Below, in pieces: positions 62,101 to 64,000 of a DNA stretch of 64,000 nucleotides; the stretch's first letter is position 1, and every line of letters begins with the position of its first letter. The translations under genes were made by a program, and so were the position numbers. Origin of the DNA: Hortaea werneckii (Eukaryota; Ascomycota; Dothideomycetes; Mycosphaerellales; Teratosphaeriaceae); the NCBI GenBank assembly GCA_037044905.1, contig JBAOKB010000020.1:1969738-2033737 (forward strand), in the 5' to 3' direction. The notes beneath the pieces are model-generated. The model ran no database searches and had not been told where the DNA came from. It was given only the letters and a program-made list of their open reading frames with translations.

Positions 62101-64000
62101 GGGCGAAGTTGAGGAGGGCAGACTTGAACGTGAGTCTGAGGGAAATGCTGGGGCCGAACGCTTCATTTAGAGGCTCACAACTGGAAGGGCTAAAGGCAAT
62201 CGTATCGGGCGAGCCGAAGGTAGTAATGGTCATGAGGACCGGAGGAGGCAAGAGTCTGATGTTCATGCTACCGGCATTCTGCTCAGTCGGAGGGGTGACG
62301 GTGGTAGTGGTGCCGTTGATATCGCTAAGGAGCGATCTAGAGAGGAGATGCAAGGAGATCGGACTCAACGCCGGGAGATGGCCCGACCAGAGCGCCAGGC
62401 ACGCGAGGATCGTGCTAGTAACACCCGAGAGCGCAGTAACGAAGGCGTTCAACAGGTTCATCAACGACAAGCTAGCTACCGGAGAGCTAGACAGGATAGT
62501 AGTCGACGAGAGCCACATCGTTCTGGACTCGACAGAGACATGGAGGCCGAAAGTGCTCGAGCTAGCGGAGTTCGCCAGGAAGGGATGCCAGATGGTGTAT
62601 CTCACGGCAACGTTGCCACCGAAGGAAGAGTCGAGCTGGCTCGAAGCGATGGGCTTGGAGAAGAGGACGGTACGGATGATAAGAGACTCGACGACGAGGA
62701 GGAACATCGCTTACCAGGTGGTCGAGTACGACCGGCGAGAAGAAGAGGAGAGGGTAGCGGAGTTGGTAAGAAAGAAACTGGAAGAACACGAGGAGGGACA
62801 GATCATAGTGTACTGCCGGAGGGTAGAGCAGTGCAAGAAGATTGGAGAAGTGCTGAGGTGTCCAGTGTACTACAGGAGGGTCGGAGACGAAGAAATGAAA
62901 AGGAAGATTCTGGAACAGCTGGTCAAGGGGACGCACAGAGTGTTCGCGGCGACGACAGCGATGGGAATGGGGGTGGATGCACCACACATCAGGGTGGTGG
63001 TACACGTGGGAGTGAAGGAATTGGTGAGGGATTACGCACAGGAAAGTGGAAGGGCAGGAAGAGATGGAGAGGCAAGCGAGGCGATCTTAATGAGAGGCTA
63101 CAACACAGTAGGGGGTCGGAAAATCTTGGAGAAGGGATTCGTGATGGAAAGGGGGATGCACGAATATCTGGAAGGGGAGAAGTGTAGGAGGGTTGTGTTA
63201 GACAGGGAGATGGATGGGAGGGCGGACAGGATCGGATGCGAGAACGGAGAGAAAGTGTGTGATGTATGTAGAGGGTTAACAAGAACGGGAAGGAGGGCGA
63301 GGGTTGTAGTGAGGACAGGGGGGTTCGTTCCATCACAGCAGCATAGAAGGAGGGAGCAAGAGGAAGCAGACGGGTCAGGGTCAGAGCCGATGGAACAAGG
63401 TAGCGAGGATGGAACACCGAGAGGCTCAGAGTTAGGTACGGACAACGTTGACGACGAGGGAGAATCAGGGTCAGGGTTGGCCGAAGCTGGGGATGAGTGT
63501 GAAGAGGCAGCAAAGGAAGGAAGAGGGCTAAAGAGGGCAAGAAGTATAGGAGAGAGAGAGGAGAGGGAGCGAAGCATAAACGAGGCGAGGACAGGAATGA
63601 GTAGAGAGGGAGAAAGAGTGCAAGCGCAGAAGAGGTCGAGGTTAGCGGAGAGGGCTAGCAGAGAGATAGACAGAGACGAGATGGTGAAGAGGCTAGAGGA
63701 TTGGACGAAGGTAGGGTGTTCGGTGTGCTGGGCGCAAGGGCAGATACAACGGGCGAAAAGGGCTCGAGGGTGGGAAGAGTGCAGAGGGCACGGGAAGGAG
63801 GCAGGGGAGAGGATGGCGGAAGTGAAGAAGAGGATGAAGCGGCTACAGATGGCTCGATTCAGCGGGTGCAATTTCTGCTGGGTGCCGCAGAGCATATGTC
63901 AAAGATGGGAAGAGAAGACGGCGGCGTGCGGGAGTAAAACGGCAGGATATCAGCGAAGCGGAGTTGCGGGGGCAGGATGCCAATACAAGGGAGTGATAGG
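59133..64000 (+). CDS. RecQ-type helicase with OrsD zinc fingers and putative tyrosine-recombinase domain, 3' end outside window
   Basis: One intronless frame from an ATG in good context (ACACCATGG, stop codon 9 bp upstream) runs 1,622 codons to the window edge without a stop. Residues 19-39 (CRDCKFAVVPDQIKAHLSQS) and 90-111 form two C2H2 fingers of the OrsD type. Residues about 640-940 fit a tyrosine recombinase: Arg674 in ARGTEVVSIR, Lys710/714 in YHKGYSKSG, Arg886 in TPSTWRQ, His924 in GHSKRMEELIY and Tyr933; an acidic Ser/Glu insert (about 779-823) splits it. A RecQ helicase follows: Walker A with Lys1040 (RTGGGKS), motif II DESH at 1125-1128, LTATLPP, and motif VI QESGRAGRDG from 1303, then C1369, C1376, C1379. 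The tail is acidic and again Cys-rich. RecQ helicases of this sort lie next to telomeres in several fungi; the recombinase assignment is inference from motif order and spacing. No RIP mutations are seen. Confidence 0.9.
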   Translation, partial: MDAFESLFVHFQNFQIIVCRDCKFAVVPDQIKAHLSQSHQTLTVSTRKGIIEQVEKLDHVAYRSEDVVYPAAEQEAIQELGPVIEQCSQCKACGLLRESKKGIEAHCRKEHGWNSAKSRGGRGSLRSRPAANQPFTEGHCCQRFFKYAQWTKLFKVLPPAPRMLGGGHGCEPEDRAQKLTDEVADGLKRKLREAHHHRKVNVSNVRSEMDPWLEHTSWAHHLAGFEKEELRASLSAAPKLEADERGIESVDEEEEAIERACRATGRVIKKAMDVSSPRTIPRSALHYVNRKETGAANNETPFYSKHEASTKKKYSRVWVSMLRYLWRSQTWENKPDYTLTDGQARRLGAMQSLARRETAALDKGARKVCEDELQWSIVLFWASMLDQELLDDEFQSGFLSALAVLGLDTEDAGWVSVFNFTPKLAAIVTVCKALVVFMAYKQRQDDIDRLIGAGIGESEARKEAVSIVEGVHDMVPRLLCLQEYGGPASPMDRVLHMKTFGMRIRFTEKAGARVTWMNRCQQVAIDKISFSMGDLRDALHSLWERCLGRLTKRLMFLQQEEELPILHLDRLFDNPSDLTEGWSFLDDERNDEVLGRVRRPDGKDVESRKWLWSRAMREDRITKYFLQNIDMSEVRDRSELKWNTTKVEQYFREVTLFKEELIVLCHMAGGAPARGTEVVSIRTENGESARAQRGVFVDNGMVELVTGYHKGYSKSGEAKIIHRYLPQEVGKLLVYHLWLVEPFVHMLRWEVRGEFDFSKYLWEPEPEKKWEGEVDGVREEEESGSEEGGRESDGEEGSSGSESESSTSPSSESEADGGDDEGTAGDRMVSGREARSRPRNGGKAKEGKLQALSIDGFWNTERLKRVMKRELSKCQAGFFVTPSTWRQLYPAIQRVHCPEEEVTKQLDRLYEGVTTEDRQMQSGHSKRMEELIYGILTTENPFSTQSEQASFRKVSVSWHHFIRWPSTATGNGKPTIDLEKYRKMVEEERWAKLRRADLNVSLREMLGPNASFRGSQLEGLKAIVSGEPKVVMVMRTGGGKSLMFMLPAFCSVGGVTVVVVPLISLRSDLERRCKEIGLNAGRWPDQSARHARIVLVTPESAVTKAFNRFINDKLATGELDRIVVDESHIVLDSTETWRPKVLELAEFARKGCQMVYLTATLPPKEESSWLEAMGLEKRTVRMIRDSTTRRNIAYQVVEYDRREEEERVAELVRKKLEEHEEGQIIVYCRRVEQCKKIGEVLRCPVYYRRVGDEEMKRKILEQLVKGTHRVFAATTAMGMGVDAPHIRVVVHVGVKELVRDYAQESGRAGRDGEASEAILMRGYNTVGGRKILEKGFVMERGMHEYLEGEKCRRVVLDREMDGRADRIGCENGEKVCDVCRGLTRTGRRARVVVRTGGFVPSQQHRRREQEEADGSGSEPMEQGSEDGTPRGSELGTDNVDDEGESGSGLAEAGDECEEAAKEGRGLKRARSIGEREERERSINEARTGMSREGERVQAQKRSRLAERASREIDRDEMVKRLEDWTKVGCSVCWAQGQIQRAKRARGWEECRGHGKEAGERMAEVKKRMKRLQMARFSGCNFCWVPQSICQRWEEKTAACGSKTAGYQRSGVAGAGCQYKGVI

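Noticed and set aside
61928..63895. Long minus-strand frames (for example 62707-61928 and 63895-63098) opposite the helicase gene
   Set aside because: They follow from the purine-rich codon use of the plus-strand gene, which has clear zinc finger and helicase motifs; the antisense products are Ser/Leu/Pro-rich and unrecognisable.
59133..64000. Interpretation as a Starship captain (DUF3435 tyrosine recombinase)
   Set aside because: Captains are not fused to RecQ helicases; only the general recombinase signature is shared, so the element is not called a Starship.
1..64000. CRISPR arrays, bacterial operons and riboswitches
   Set aside because: No regularly spaced repeats of that kind, and the DNA is clearly eukaryotic with spliceosomal introns.

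Overview
The window is fungal nuclear DNA, most likely from a filamentous ascomycete of the Dothideomycetes type. The reasons are short GT-AG introns (about 42-140 nt) with CTAAC/CTGAC-like branch points, the fungal gene content (GH76 mannanase, PTH11-like rhodopsin-fold protein, DASH subunit, Swe1/Wee1 kinase), a block almost free of CpA/TpG dinucleotides as left by repeat-induced point mutation (RIP), and a TTAGGG-type repeat. The order is inferred; no species call is made.

Positions 1-49,200 are ordinary gene-dense euchromatin on both strands. In order they hold: the 3' end of an unknown gene; DPH5 (diphthamide synthesis) divergent from SPT3 (SAGA); a secreted Asn/Gly-repeat protein built from small exons; a carnitine-type mitochondrial carrier; a rhodopsin-fold membrane protein; a BRCT protein; a GH76 enzyme; a Wee1-type kinase; UBA4 (tRNA thiolation/urmylation); a diaminopropionate ammonia-lyase-like PLP enzyme; 5-oxoprolinase; a small zinc-binding protein; S-adenosylmethionine synthetase; a kelch protein; RPN3 (proteasome lid) divergent from SPC34 (kinetochore DASH); TAF12 (TFIID/SAGA); a WW-domain protein; a sulfatase carrying a frameshift; a haem-thiolate peroxidase; and a mitochondrial sulfite oxidase. 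Most are housekeeping genes with no operon-like relation to one another.

Positions 49,200-58,540 are a gene-free, extremely AT-rich block of RIP-mutated transposon remains. It opens with a complete but dead Tc1/mariner element (TA duplications and 28-nt inverted ends recognisable), continues with an unidentified coding relic and a trinucleotide microsatellite, and ends with a minus-strand Ty3/gypsy chromovirus relic (zinc knuckle, reverse transcriptase, chromodomain).

Positions 58,540-64,000 return abruptly to GC-rich, unmutated DNA. After a 13-bp TTAGGG-type motif, one uninterrupted reading frame starts at 59,133 and runs off the window (at least 1,622 codons). It joins a pair of OrsD-type C2H2 zinc fingers, a domain with the signature residues of a tyrosine recombinase (R-x-x-E, S-x-x-R in place of H-x-x-R, G-H-S followed nine residues after the His by Tyr) and a RecQ-type helicase with a cysteine-rich tail. 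RecQ helicases of this general kind are known beside telomeres in fungi; the recombinase reading is my inference and is the most interesting feature of the window.
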